This document shows, piece by piece, positions 16,516-23,539 of a stretch of DNA of 64,000 nucleotides. This DNA is from Herbiconiux oxytropis. Its GTDB lineage: Bacteria; Actinomycetota; Actinomycetes; Actinomycetales; Microbacteriaceae. Numbering within the stretch: position 1 is the stretch's first letter; each line of letters starts with the position of its first letter. Location of the stretch: NCBI RefSeq assembly GCF_024979315.1, contig NZ_JANLCK010000002.1, positions 186,001 through 250,000 of the forward strand. Direction: 5' to 3'. Both the position numbers and the translations under genes were made by a program. The notes beneath the pieces are model-generated. The model saw only the letters and a list, made by a program, of their open reading frames with translations. It did no database searches and was not told the DNA's origin.

Positions 16516-17169
16516 GTGAAGCTCTATGCCGACAGCGCGGCCGTCGACGCCGTGCTGCCGCTCCTCCGGGACGGGCTCGTGCGCGGGGTCACCACGAATC
16601 CGTCGATCCTCGCGCGCGATGGGCTCGGCGCCGCCGACCTGCCGCGGCTCTACGACGAGTTCAGCGCAGCGGGGGCCGACGAGATCTTCCTCCAGGCCAC
16701 GGGCGCGACCCGGGCCGCACTGCTCGCCGACGCGCAGCGGATCGCCGCCTTCGGGCACCGGATCGTGGTGAAGGTTCCGGCCACGCAGGACGGCTTCCGG
16801 GTGGCGCACGAGCTCCTGCAGCAGGATGTGCGGGTGCTGCTGACGGCGGTGTACAGCCTCGCGCAGGCCACGTTCGCAGCGTCGCTCGGGGTCGACTACA
16901 TCGCTCCCTACTTCGGGCGGCTCGTCGACTCGGGCGAGGACGGGCTGTCGAAGGTGGCGAACATGACGCAGGTGCTGTCGGCGACCCGCACCCGGGTGCT
17001 CGTGGCGAGCGTGCGGTCGCCGAACGCGGCGGCCACGCTCGCGCTCAACGGCGTGAGCCACATCACGGCCGACGTGCCCGTGCTGCTGGCGATGATGGTC
17101 GACCCGGTCACCGAGCAGTCGGCCGCGGAGTTCGAGCGGGTGGCGGCGGCGGCCCTCCCCACTGCCTGA
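16516..17169 (+). CDS. Transaldolase / fructose-6-phosphate aldolase family protein 2
   Basis: A 217-aa paralogue of the preceding gene and closer to canonical FSA/TalC. It opens with KLYADSA, then TTNPSIL (residues 26-32), and has Lys86 in IVVKVPAT as Schiff-base residue. A LTAVYSLAQA stretch and a YIAPYFGRL active-site strand follow. It starts with GTG, eight bases after the previous stop and with GAGG just upstream. Last gene of the operon, followed by a repeat-rich convergent gap. Likely product chemistry is dihydroxyacetone or hydroxyacetone plus an aldose phosphate, by family. Confidence 0.85.
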   Translation: MKLYADSAAVDAVLPLLRDGLVRGVTTNPSILARDGLGAADLPRLYDEFSAAGADEIFLQATGATRAALLADAQRIAAFGHRIVVKVPATQDGFRVAHELLQQDVRVLLTAVYSLAQATFAASLGVDYIAPYFGRLVDSGEDGLSKVANMTQVLSATRTRVLVASVRSPNAAATLALNGVSHITADVPVLLAMMVDPVTEQSAAEFERVAAAALPTA

Positions 17170-17176
17170 GGCTTCT

Positions 17177-17254
17177 GAAACGACGGAGTTCCGGCCCGAG
17201 AGGCGGGAACGACGGATGTTCAGCCCGCCCGGGAGCGACGGCTCCGTCGTCTCC
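17177..17254. repeat. Three related CGACGG repeats in a convergent gap
   Basis: Units GAAACGACGGAGTTCC (17177-17192), GGAACGACGGATGTTC (17206-17221) and a GGAGCGACGGCTCCGTC-type unit (17232-17248) lie 29 and 26 bp apart. The last forms a hairpin with GACGG/CCGTC arms and may act as the terminator for both convergent genes. Confidence 0.5.
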
Positions 17255-17269
17255 GCCCCGCGACCTCGG

Positions 17270-18235
17270 CTACGCCTGGGTCCCGGCCTGGGACTGGGCC
17301 TGGGTCTCGGCCAGGGTCGGCGGGTTGGCGCCCGCGCGGGAGACCGTGATGGCCGCGCAGCGTACCGCGAAGGCACCGAGGCGTTCGAGGGTGTCGCGGT
17401 CGAGCGCCGAGGCGTCGCGGAGCGCATCCGGAGTCGTGCCCACATCGAGCAGGCCCGCGATGCCGTCGAGGAGCGCGCTCATGAACGAGTCGCCCGCGCC
17501 GATCGTGTCGACCACGCCGACCGCGAGGCCGGGCACCTGCACCCGCTCGGCCGCCGTGGCGAGCACGGCGCCGTCACCGCCGCGGGTGACCGCCACGAGC
17601 GCCGGGCCGAGGGCCAGGATGCGCTCGATCGCGCCGTCGACCCCGGCCCCCGGGTAGAGCCAGTCGGCATCCTCGTCGCTCAGCTTGACCACCGTGCTGA
17701 GCCTCGCGATCGCCTCGAAGCGGGCGAAGGCGGCGGCGTGATCGGTCACGATCGAGGGCCGCATGTTGGGGTCGAATGCCACGATCGGGGCGGGCTGGTG
17801 ACGCGTGAGCGCACCCAGGTGCTCCACGACGGATGCTCCGCCCGGGTCGACGAACGCCCCGAGCGAACCGACGTGCACGAGTTCGGCGGGCGGCATCCGG
17901 AGCTCGGCCGGGCCGGGCAGTGACCAGCGGATGTCGAAGACGTAGTCGGCGGATCCGTCGGCGCGGAGGTGCGCGGTGGCCGAGGACGTGGGCTCGGGGC
18001 GGAACGAGACGGGGTCGATCGCCGCGCCGGACGAGCGCACGTGGTCGGCCACCGCGCGTCCGCGGTCGTCGTCGCCGAGGGCGGTCACGAGGGTCACGTC
18101 GCGACCCAGCCGGGCGAGCCCGTAGGCGATGTTGAGCGGCGATCCGCCGGGGTGCTCGGCGGGCTCTTTGCGCCCGGCTGCGGGCTGCACCACGTCGACG
18201 AGGGCTTCCCCGATCGCGACGATCCTCGCGGCCAT
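17270..18235 (-). CDS. PfkB-family sugar kinase, fructokinase-like
   Basis: A 321-aa ribokinase-fold kinase. The N-terminal signature GGSPLNIAYGLARLG (about residues 30-45) and the C-terminal anion-hole motif DTIGAGDSF with the catalytic Asp are intact. It phosphorylates a sugar with ATP, and fructokinase is the nearest functional label. The ATG at 18235 follows GGGAGG. An earlier in-frame start adds 20 non-conserved residues. The C-terminus has a low-complexity QAQSQAGTQA tail. It is convergent with the transaldolase operon and may supply the sugar phosphate those aldolases cleave. Confidence 0.85.
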   Translation of the reverse strand: MAARIVAIGEALVDVVQPAAGRKEPAEHPGGSPLNIAYGLARLGRDVTLVTALGDDDRGRAVADHVRSSGAAIDPVSFRPEPTSSATAHLRADGSADYVFDIRWSLPGPAELRMPPAELVHVGSLGAFVDPGGASVVEHLGALTRHQPAPIVAFDPNMRPSIVTDHAAAFARFEAIARLSTVVKLSDEDADWLYPGAGVDGAIERILALGPALVAVTRGGDGAVLATAAERVQVPGLAVGVVDTIGAGDSFMSALLDGIAGLLDVGTTPDALRDASALDRDTLERLGAFAVRCAAITVSRAGANPPTLAETQAQSQAGTQA

Positions 18236-18359
18236 GCCTGCCTCCCTGCGCCCGCCCAGCTGAAACCCGCCCAGTCTAGTGAGCGCCGGCGGCAACGGAG
18301 GATTCCGGTCGCGCGGCTGACCCCGGCGGTGCCTCCGCGGGGTCGGGCGCGGGGCGACG

Positions 18360-18374
18360 TAGGGTGGTGCGGTG
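18360..18374 (+). promoter_or_regulatory. Leaderless promoter of the DUF3097 gene
   Basis: TAGGGT (18360-18365), six bases, then the GTG start at 18372. The transcript would begin at or next to the start codon. Confidence 0.6.
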
Positions 18375-19217
18375 CGCGATGACTACGACCGGTACGGCGG
18401 CGACGTGCTCGCCGACTTCAAGCGGCGCGGCAAGCCCGTCGAGCTGCCGACGGTGGAGGCCGAGTTCGACCTCGTCGTGGAGGAGGTCGCGAGCGACTTC
18501 TGCGGCAGCGTGACCCGGGTGGAGGGCCGCACGGTCGAGCTCGAGGACAGGCACGGCACGCGCCGCGTGTTCCCGCTCGGCCCCGGCTTCCTGCTCGAGG
18601 GCCGGCCGGTGCAGCTCGTGCACCCGAAGGCCGCACCCTCGGGCCCGAAGCGCACTGCATCCGGCAGCATCGCCGCTGCCCAGGAGCGCGCGAGGGTCGC
18701 CCGCCCCAGCCGCATCTACGTCGAGGGCCGACACGACGCCGAGCTCGTGGAGAAGGTGTGGGGCGACGACCTGCGCGCCGAGGGCGTCGTGGTGGAGTAC
18801 CTCGAGGGCGTCGACGACCTCGAGGCGATCGTGCGCGAGTTCGCGCCCAGCCGCGAGCGCCGCATCGGCGTGCTCGTCGACCACCTCGTCAAGGGCTCCA
18901 AGGAGAGCCGCATCGCCGAGGCCGTGGCGCGCGGACCGTTCGGGGCGCACGTGCTGGTCGTGGGGCATCCGTTCGTCGACATCTGGCAGGGCGTCACGCC
19001 GAAGGCCCTCGGCATCCGCGCCTGGCCCACCGTGCCGCGGAGCATCGAGTGGAAGCACGGGATCTGCGAGGCGTTCGGCTGGCCGCACGCCGATCAGGCC
19101 GACATCGCGCGCGCCTGGAAGCGCATCCTCTCGCGCGTGAACACCTACACCGACCTCGAACCGGTGCTGCTCGGCCGCGTCGAGCACCTCATCGACTTCG
19201 TCACCGAGCCCCAGTAG
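18372..19217 (+). CDS. DUF3097-family protein
   Basis: A 281-aa conserved actinobacterial protein of unknown function. It begins with a DDYDRYGGDVLADF motif and has a small beta-rich N-terminal domain (to about residue 75). The C-terminal half is acidic and recalls TOPRIM-like folds: IYVEGRHDAELVEKVWGDDL near 115-135, with Glu and Asp spaced as in such domains, and GVLVDHLVKGSKES near 165. That comparison is mine and untested. The GTG start is fixed by a leaderless -10 six bases upstream. Its stop overlaps the convergent MFS gene by 17 bp. Confidence 0.82.
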   Translation: MRDDYDRYGGDVLADFKRRGKPVELPTVEAEFDLVVEEVASDFCGSVTRVEGRTVELEDRHGTRRVFPLGPGFLLEGRPVQLVHPKAAPSGPKRTASGSIAAAQERARVARPSRIYVEGRHDAELVEKVWGDDLRAEGVVVEYLEGVDDLEAIVREFAPSRERRIGVLVDHLVKGSKESRIAEAVARGPFGAHVLVVGHPFVDIWQGVTPKALGIRAWPTVPRSIEWKHGICEAFGWPHADQADIARAWKRILSRVNTYTDLEPVLLGRVEHLIDFVTEPQ

Positions 19218-20463
19218 CGGCAGCAGGAGCAGCGGGGCGGGCGGCCCGCTCGGCGAGCTCCTCGAGCGGGCGCGGGCGGCAGGCGACGAAGCCGCTCACC
19301 ACGAGCACGCCGATGCTCGTGTAGAGCAGCGCGTAGGAGCTCTCCCAACCGCCGGAGGCGCTGTAGAGCAGGCCGATGCAGAACGGCCCGACGCAGGCCA
19401 CGGCGTACCCGATGCCCTGCGTCGCGCCCGACAGCATCGACGAGCCGGCCGGCGTGCGGGTGCGGGCGTTCACGAGTGTGAGGGTCATCGGGAAGGTGCT
19501 CACACCGAGCCCGAGCGCCACCACCCACACCACGGCGCCCTCGAGCGGCGCCACGAGGAGTCCCGTGTACCCCACTGCCAGCAAGGCGGCGCAGACGGCG
19601 ACGATGGGGAACGGATTGCGCAGCCGGATGGTGAGCGGGGGCACCACGAACGCCGCACCCAGCCCGAAGATGGAGAACAGGGCGAGCAGCGAGCCTCCGA
19701 GCGCCGGATCGGCCCCGGCGTCGACGAAGATCGTGGGCAGCCAGGTGATGACGGCGTAGGTGTTGAGGGCCGTCATGCCGAACATGAGCACGAGGCTCCA
19801 CACGAGCGGGGTGCGCCAGGCGCCCGCGATGCGGCCGCTCGAGGGAGCACTCGCAGCGCTCTTCGCCGCCGCTGCGGGCCCCCGGCCCCGCAGCACCACG
19901 ACGAGCCACAGCACGCACGCCACCGCCGTGAGCACGGCCCACATGCCGAGCGCGAACCGCCACCCCGCGGCCACCGCCACCGGCACCGCGATGAGCGGCG
20001 CGACGAACTGCCCGAGCTGCAGCAGCGAGAGGTAGAGGGAGCTGACCGACTTGAGCCGGTCGGGGAAGTACTTCTTGACGATCGGCACGATCAGCACGTT
20101 CGAGGCTCCGATGCCCGCGAACGCCACGATCGTCGAGAACACGAGCATCGCCGCGTTCGGGGAGAACGCACGCAGCAGGATGCCGAGGGTGGTCAGCAGC
20201 GTCGCGACGGCGATCATGGTCTCGAGGCCGACGCGGCGGGCGACGATCGGCGTGAGCAGCCCGAACACGGCGAACGACGCCGTCACGATCGTGCCGAAGA
20301 CCCCGAACAGAGCCGCGCCGAAGCCGAGCTCGTCGCCGATGAGCTCGAGAAGCGGGCTGAACCCCGTGACGGCCGTGCGGAGGTTGATCGCGGTGGCGAT
20401 GATGGCGAGGAGCACGAGCGCGACGCCGGTGGCGCGACGCGGCGGGTGGACGGCGGAGGTCAT
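19201..20463 (-). CDS. MFS transporter, CynX/NimT-like
   Basis: A 420-aa major facilitator with twelve predicted membrane helices. The first helix carries AINLRTAVTGFSPLL, a hallmark of the CynX/NimT (cyanate, 2-nitroimidazole) subgroup. A charged central loop (about 200-225) separates the halves. Substrate is unknown; family members export or import small anions and drugs. The ATG at 20463 is chosen, with only 27 bp to the divergent GntR gene, which very probably regulates it. A possible -10 TATCTT lies 11 bases before the start, giving an almost leaderless mRNA. The 3-prime end overlaps DUF3097 tail to tail. Confidence 0.87.
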   Translation of the reverse strand: MTSAVHPPRRATGVALVLLAIIATAINLRTAVTGFSPLLELIGDELGFGAALFGVFGTIVTASFAVFGLLTPIVARRVGLETMIAVATLLTTLGILLRAFSPNAAMLVFSTIVAFAGIGASNVLIVPIVKKYFPDRLKSVSSLYLSLLQLGQFVAPLIAVPVAVAAGWRFALGMWAVLTAVACVLWLVVVLRGRGPAAAAKSAASAPSSGRIAGAWRTPLVWSLVLMFGMTALNTYAVITWLPTIFVDAGADPALGGSLLALFSIFGLGAAFVVPPLTIRLRNPFPIVAVCAALLAVGYTGLLVAPLEGAVVWVVALGLGVSTFPMTLTLVNARTRTPAGSSMLSGATQGIGYAVACVGPFCIGLLYSASGGWESSYALLYTSIGVLVVSGFVACRPRPLEELAERAARPAAPAAATGAR

Positions 20464-20478
20464 GAAGTGGTCCAAAGA

Positions 20479-20493
20479 TAGGATGATGGGATG
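20479..20493 (+). promoter_or_regulatory. Leaderless promoter of the FadR-type regulator
   Basis: TAGGAT (20479-20484), six bases, ATG at 20491. An adjacent TGGTCC (20468-20473), resembling a FadR-type half site, lies between the two divergent starts. Confidence 0.55.
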
Positions 20494-21267
20494 AATCTCG
20501 ACGAGTCTAGTGCGGATGCTGGGGCCGTGGCCGGTCCCGGTGCCGGTGCCGGCGGGTCGCGTGTCCGGCGTCGGCCGGGTGTGACGGACCACGTGACGGA
20601 GCTCTTCCACGAGGAGATCCGCTCGGGCCGGTGGGCGGTGGGCGAGCGGATCCCGGTCGAGAGCGCACTCGTCCAGTGGACCGGCGCAGGCCGCAACGCC
20701 GTGCGCGAGGCGGTGCAGTCGCTCGTGCAGTCGGGCCTCGTGCGGCGGGAGCAGGGCCGCGGCACCTTCGTGATCGCCCGGTCCCAGCTCGCCCAGACAC
20801 TCTCGCGCAGCATCTCCCACGGACTGCGTCGCGACGGTCTCGAACTCCGCAGCGCGCTCGATAGTTCGGCCGCCGCGCTTGCGGCCGTTCGCCGCACCGC
20901 TGCCGACATCACCCGCCTCCAGCGCCTCCTCGCGGAACGCGCCGCCTCGTGGGAGGCGCCGGATGCCGCCGGCGCCGGTGCCGGAGACGCGGACGCGGTC
21001 TCCACACCCGACCTCGACCGTCGCATCCGCGCCGACCTCGCCCTGCACCGCGCCATCGTGGAGGCCACCCACAACGCGCTCTATCTCGAGCTCTACGAGG
21101 GCCTCACCGCGGTGTTCGAGGAGGTTCAGCGCGCCGACGTGGAGGGAGACATCGACCCCCACGCCGAACACCACCGCCGCCTCGTGGAGGCCATCGTCGC
21201 CGGCGATCCGGAGGCCGCCCGCCGGCAGATCGAGGCGCTGATCGACCCGCTGCTGGAGGATTCGTAG
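20491..21267 (+). CDS. FadR-subfamily GntR regulator
   Basis: A 258-aa regulator with a winged helix-turn-helix at about residues 30-95 (VTELFHEEIRSGRWAVGERI, then AGRNAVREAVQSLVQSGLVRREQGRG). An all-helical FCD ligand domain follows, with metal-type residues in DLALHRAIVEATHN and PHAEHHRRLVEAI. The ligand is probably a carboxylate. Its extremely close divergent arrangement with the MFS gene points to local control. An N-terminal alanine/glycine-rich tail of about 25 residues is unusual but in frame with the leaderless ATG. Confidence 0.87.
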   Translation: MNLDESSADAGAVAGPGAGAGGSRVRRRPGVTDHVTELFHEEIRSGRWAVGERIPVESALVQWTGAGRNAVREAVQSLVQSGLVRREQGRGTFVIARSQLAQTLSRSISHGLRRDGLELRSALDSSAAALAAVRRTAADITRLQRLLAERAASWEAPDAAGAGAGDADAVSTPDLDRRIRADLALHRAIVEATHNALYLELYEGLTAVFEEVQRADVEGDIDPHAEHHRRLVEAIVAGDPEAARRQIEALIDPLLEDS

Positions 21268-21319
21268 AGCCGAACCTGCCAGTCAGGCACCAATACGGAA
21301 CGTCCGGCGCGTGCGGGCC

Positions 21320-21325
21320 TAGGTT
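21320..21325 (+). promoter_or_regulatory. Candidate -10 of the ice-binding protein gene
   Basis: TAGGTT is the only TANNNT hexamer well placed in this gap. It would give a leader of about 50 bases containing the hairpin at 21351-21380. No clear -35 is visible. Confidence 0.35.
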
Positions 21326-21350
21326 GAGCGCAATCGCGCTTTGCGAGTGG

Positions 21351-21380
21351 AGCCCCCGTCAGACGGGGACCTGGGGGGCT
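21351..21380 (+). promoter_or_regulatory. Leader hairpin that can sequester the Shine-Dalgarno
   Basis: AGCCCCC (21351-21357) is complementary to GGGGGCT (21374-21380), which contains the only plausible ribosome binding site, GGGGGG at 21373-21378. CCCCG (21354-21358) can instead pair with CGGGG (21364-21368), which would leave the site open. The two folds exclude each other. That this acts as a switch is an inference. Confidence 0.45.
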
Positions 21381-21382
21381 TC

Positions 21383-22630
21383 ATGCGAAGCCAGACGACC
21401 GATCACGTCCGTACGATTCATCGCCCGACCGCAGCGGTTCGCCGCCGCCGAACAGGGGTCATCGGCGGTGCTGCCGCCCTGGTGCTCGGCGCGGGCTCGC
21501 TCCTGCTCGTCTCGCAGTCGGCCACCGCCATCGGCACATCGGTGGGGCTCGGCGTCGCCGATTCGTACGCCGTGCTGGGAGGCGCGTCGGTCACCAACGA
21601 CCACGGGACCATCCCGAATCTCAACACCGTGCTCTGGGGCGACCTCGGCGTGAGCCCCGGCTCGGCGATCTCGGGCTTCCCGCCCGGCATCCGGTTGGGT
21701 GACACCCATGTCGACGACAAGCACGCCCGTGATGCGAAGGCCGCGGTGGTCACCGCCTACGACGCCATCGGATCCCAGGCGGCCGATGCCACGATCACCA
21801 CCGACCTCGGCAACCAGGAGCTCGACCCGGGTGTCTACTTCGCCGAGAGCTCGGCCGGACTCACGGGCGCCCTCACCCTCGACGCCCATGGCGACCCGGA
21901 TGCCGTATTCATCTTCCAGATCACCTCCGCGCTCACGACAGCCTCGTCGAGCAGCGTCGTCCTGGTCAACGGCGCGACGAGCTGCAACGTGTTCTGGCAG
22001 ATCGGCAGCTCGGCCACGATCGGGGAGAGGACCTCCTTCGTCGGCACGATCCTCGCCATGGAGTCGATCACCCTCAACTCGGGCGCCACCGTCGACGGCC
22101 GCGCCCTCGCCCGGACCGGCTCGGTGACGTTGCTCGACAACGTCTTCACCGGCGGGCCGTGCGCCGACGAGACGATCCCGACCACGGGGCCGCCGACGAC
22201 CACGGGCCCCCCTACGACGAGCCCGTCACCCACCACGTCGAGCCCGTCACCGACGAGCCCGGGCCCGACGAACTCCGGACCCGGTGAGCCGGGACCGACG
22301 ACGCCGGCCCCCACGAACTCCACCCCCGGAGGGCCGGACGGCGGCGGCGACGGGTCAGGCGGCGGCAGCGGAGGCGGCTCCGGCGACGGCAGCGGCAGCA
22401 GCGACGGCAGCGACGGCAGCGGCTCCGGCGGCAGCGGCAGCGGCTCCGGCGACGGCAGCGGCGGCAGCGGCTCCGGCTCCGGCGGTTCGACAGGCGCCGG
22501 GAGCTCAAGCGGCTCGCTCGCCCGCACGGGCTTCGATGCCGCTCCCCTCGTGGGCACTGCGCTGACGGTATCGCTCCTCGGCCTGACACTGCTCGTGCTC
22601 TGGACCCGTCGTCGGCCCCACACGAACTGA
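21383..22630 (+). CDS. Sortase-anchored ice-binding protein (DUF3494)
   Basis: A 415-aa secreted protein. It has a signal peptide with an arginine-rich start and hydrophobic core at about 25-45, cleaved near residue 49. The DUF3494 ice-binding beta-helix domain spans about 50-250 (motifs VLGGASVTN, GVYFAESSAGLTGALTLD and FVGTILAMESITLNSGATVDGRALAR). A Pro/Thr-rich stalk (about 258-310) and a Gly/Ser-rich linker follow. The end is a sorting signal: LARTG at 379-383, one membrane helix and a TRRR tail. LAXTG is the class E sortase motif of high-GC actinobacteria. It should be wall-bound and face outward, binding or shaping ice. The ATG at 21383 is chosen; the upstream region has the hairpin leader. 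Confidence 0.88.
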   Translation: MRSQTTDHVRTIHRPTAAVRRRRTGVIGGAAALVLGAGSLLLVSQSATAIGTSVGLGVADSYAVLGGASVTNDHGTIPNLNTVLWGDLGVSPGSAISGFPPGIRLGDTHVDDKHARDAKAAVVTAYDAIGSQAADATITTDLGNQELDPGVYFAESSAGLTGALTLDAHGDPDAVFIFQITSALTTASSSSVVLVNGATSCNVFWQIGSSATIGERTSFVGTILAMESITLNSGATVDGRALARTGSVTLLDNVFTGGPCADETIPTTGPPTTTGPPTTSPSPTTSSPSPTSPGPTNSGPGEPGPTTPAPTNSTPGGPDGGGDGSGGGSGGGSGDGSGSSDGSDGSGSGGSGSGSGDGSGGSGSGSGGSTGAGSSSGSLARTGFDAAPLVGTALTVSLLGLTLLVLWTRRRPHTN

Positions 22631-22661
22631 CCACCCGGCTCCGACGCCTGAACGCCCGTCG

Positions 22662-22699
22662 ACTCCTGGTCCGAAACCGCCTGCGCTCGGGCCAGGAGT
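22662..22699. terminator. Hairpin after the ice-binding gene
   Basis: ACTCCTGGTCC (22662-22672) pairs with GGGCCAGGAGT (22689-22699), 11 pairs including one G-U, with a 16-base loop. It lies between convergent genes. Confidence 0.6.
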
Positions 22700-22759
22700 T
22701 CCCGGAGCGATGTCGCCGCGGCAGTCGGTGGCCTGCGGACGAAGGGGACGCCGCCGCCG

Positions 22760-23437
22760 CTACTCGTCGCCGAGGAGGATGGCGGCGGCCGCGATCATGT
22801 CGAGCATGCGCTGGCGCATGTGGCCGATGTGCTCCTTGACCGCGGGCTCGATGGCCTCGTAGTCCTTGGCGATCATGGCCTCCGAGAGCACGTGGTGCTC
22901 TCGCGAGCACTCCTGCAGGCGGTGCTGCAGCGAGGCGGCGCGCAGCCAGAACCGCTGGATGCGCCGGCGCGTCTCCTTCACCGTCTCGGCCACGAGCGCG
23001 TTTCCCGCGATGGAGTTGCACAGCCTGTGGAAGTGGATGTCGGCGTTCGACCACGCCGCGCGGTCCTCCGCGGCCGCAGCCGTCGCCATGTCCTCCACGA
23101 GCTTCCGCAGCGCCGCCACATCCGCATCGGTCAGCTTCGACGCCGCCTTCCGGCAGATGTACGAGTCGAGAACTTCGAGCAGGTCGCACGCATCGTTGAC
23201 CTCTTTGGCGGTGAGCTGCGAGACGGTGAAGCGCGCATTGTCGGTGCGCTTGACCAGCCCCTCCTTCTCGAGCCGCTGCAGAGCCTCGCGCACGGGCGTG
23301 CGGCTGATGCCGAGCTGCGTCGCGATCCGGTTCTCCGACAGCGGTGAGCCCGAGCGAAGCCGGAACCCGGTGATCTCGGCCAGCAGCCACTCGTACGCGT
23401 TGTCGACGCGCGATCCTGCTTCCGTCGCTATCGCCAT
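22760..23437 (-). CDS. GntR-family (FCD domain) regulator
   Basis: A 225-aa regulator. The winged helix-turn-helix is at about residues 15-75 (SPLSENRIATQLGISRTPVREALQRLEKEGLV). The FCD domain follows, with metal-binding pattern DIHFHRLCNSIAG, HHVLSEAMIA and a last His in KEHIGHM. It has its own upstream signals: TTATAT-like -10 and GGAGGA before the ATG. It lies downstream of rocD on the same strand, so it may control the arginine/ornithine genes or something outside this block. No ligand can be assigned. Confidence 0.87.
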   Translation of the reverse strand: MAIATEAGSRVDNAYEWLLAEITGFRLRSGSPLSENRIATQLGISRTPVREALQRLEKEGLVKRTDNARFTVSQLTAKEVNDACDLLEVLDSYICRKAASKLTDADVAALRKLVEDMATAAAAEDRAAWSNADIHFHRLCNSIAGNALVAETVKETRRRIQRFWLRAASLQHRLQECSREHHVLSEAMIAKDYEAIEPAVKEHIGHMRQRMLDMIAAAAILLGDE

Positions 23438-23489
23438 CAGTCACCGTCCTCCGGTACCAATATAACGCCGCCCGCCCGAGCACCCGCCG

Positions 23490-23529
23490 CGCGAATGCAC
23501 GCTTGTGCACTCTCGCGTGTGCATGCGCG
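23490..23529. promoter_or_regulatory. Imperfect inverted repeat between rocD and gntR
   Basis: CGCGAATGCACGC (23490-23502) faces GCGTGTGCATGCGCG (23515-23529). It could be the rocD terminator or an autoregulatory operator of the GntR protein, whose start lies 53 bp away. Confidence 0.45.
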
Positions 23530-23539
23530 GGGCAGCGAC

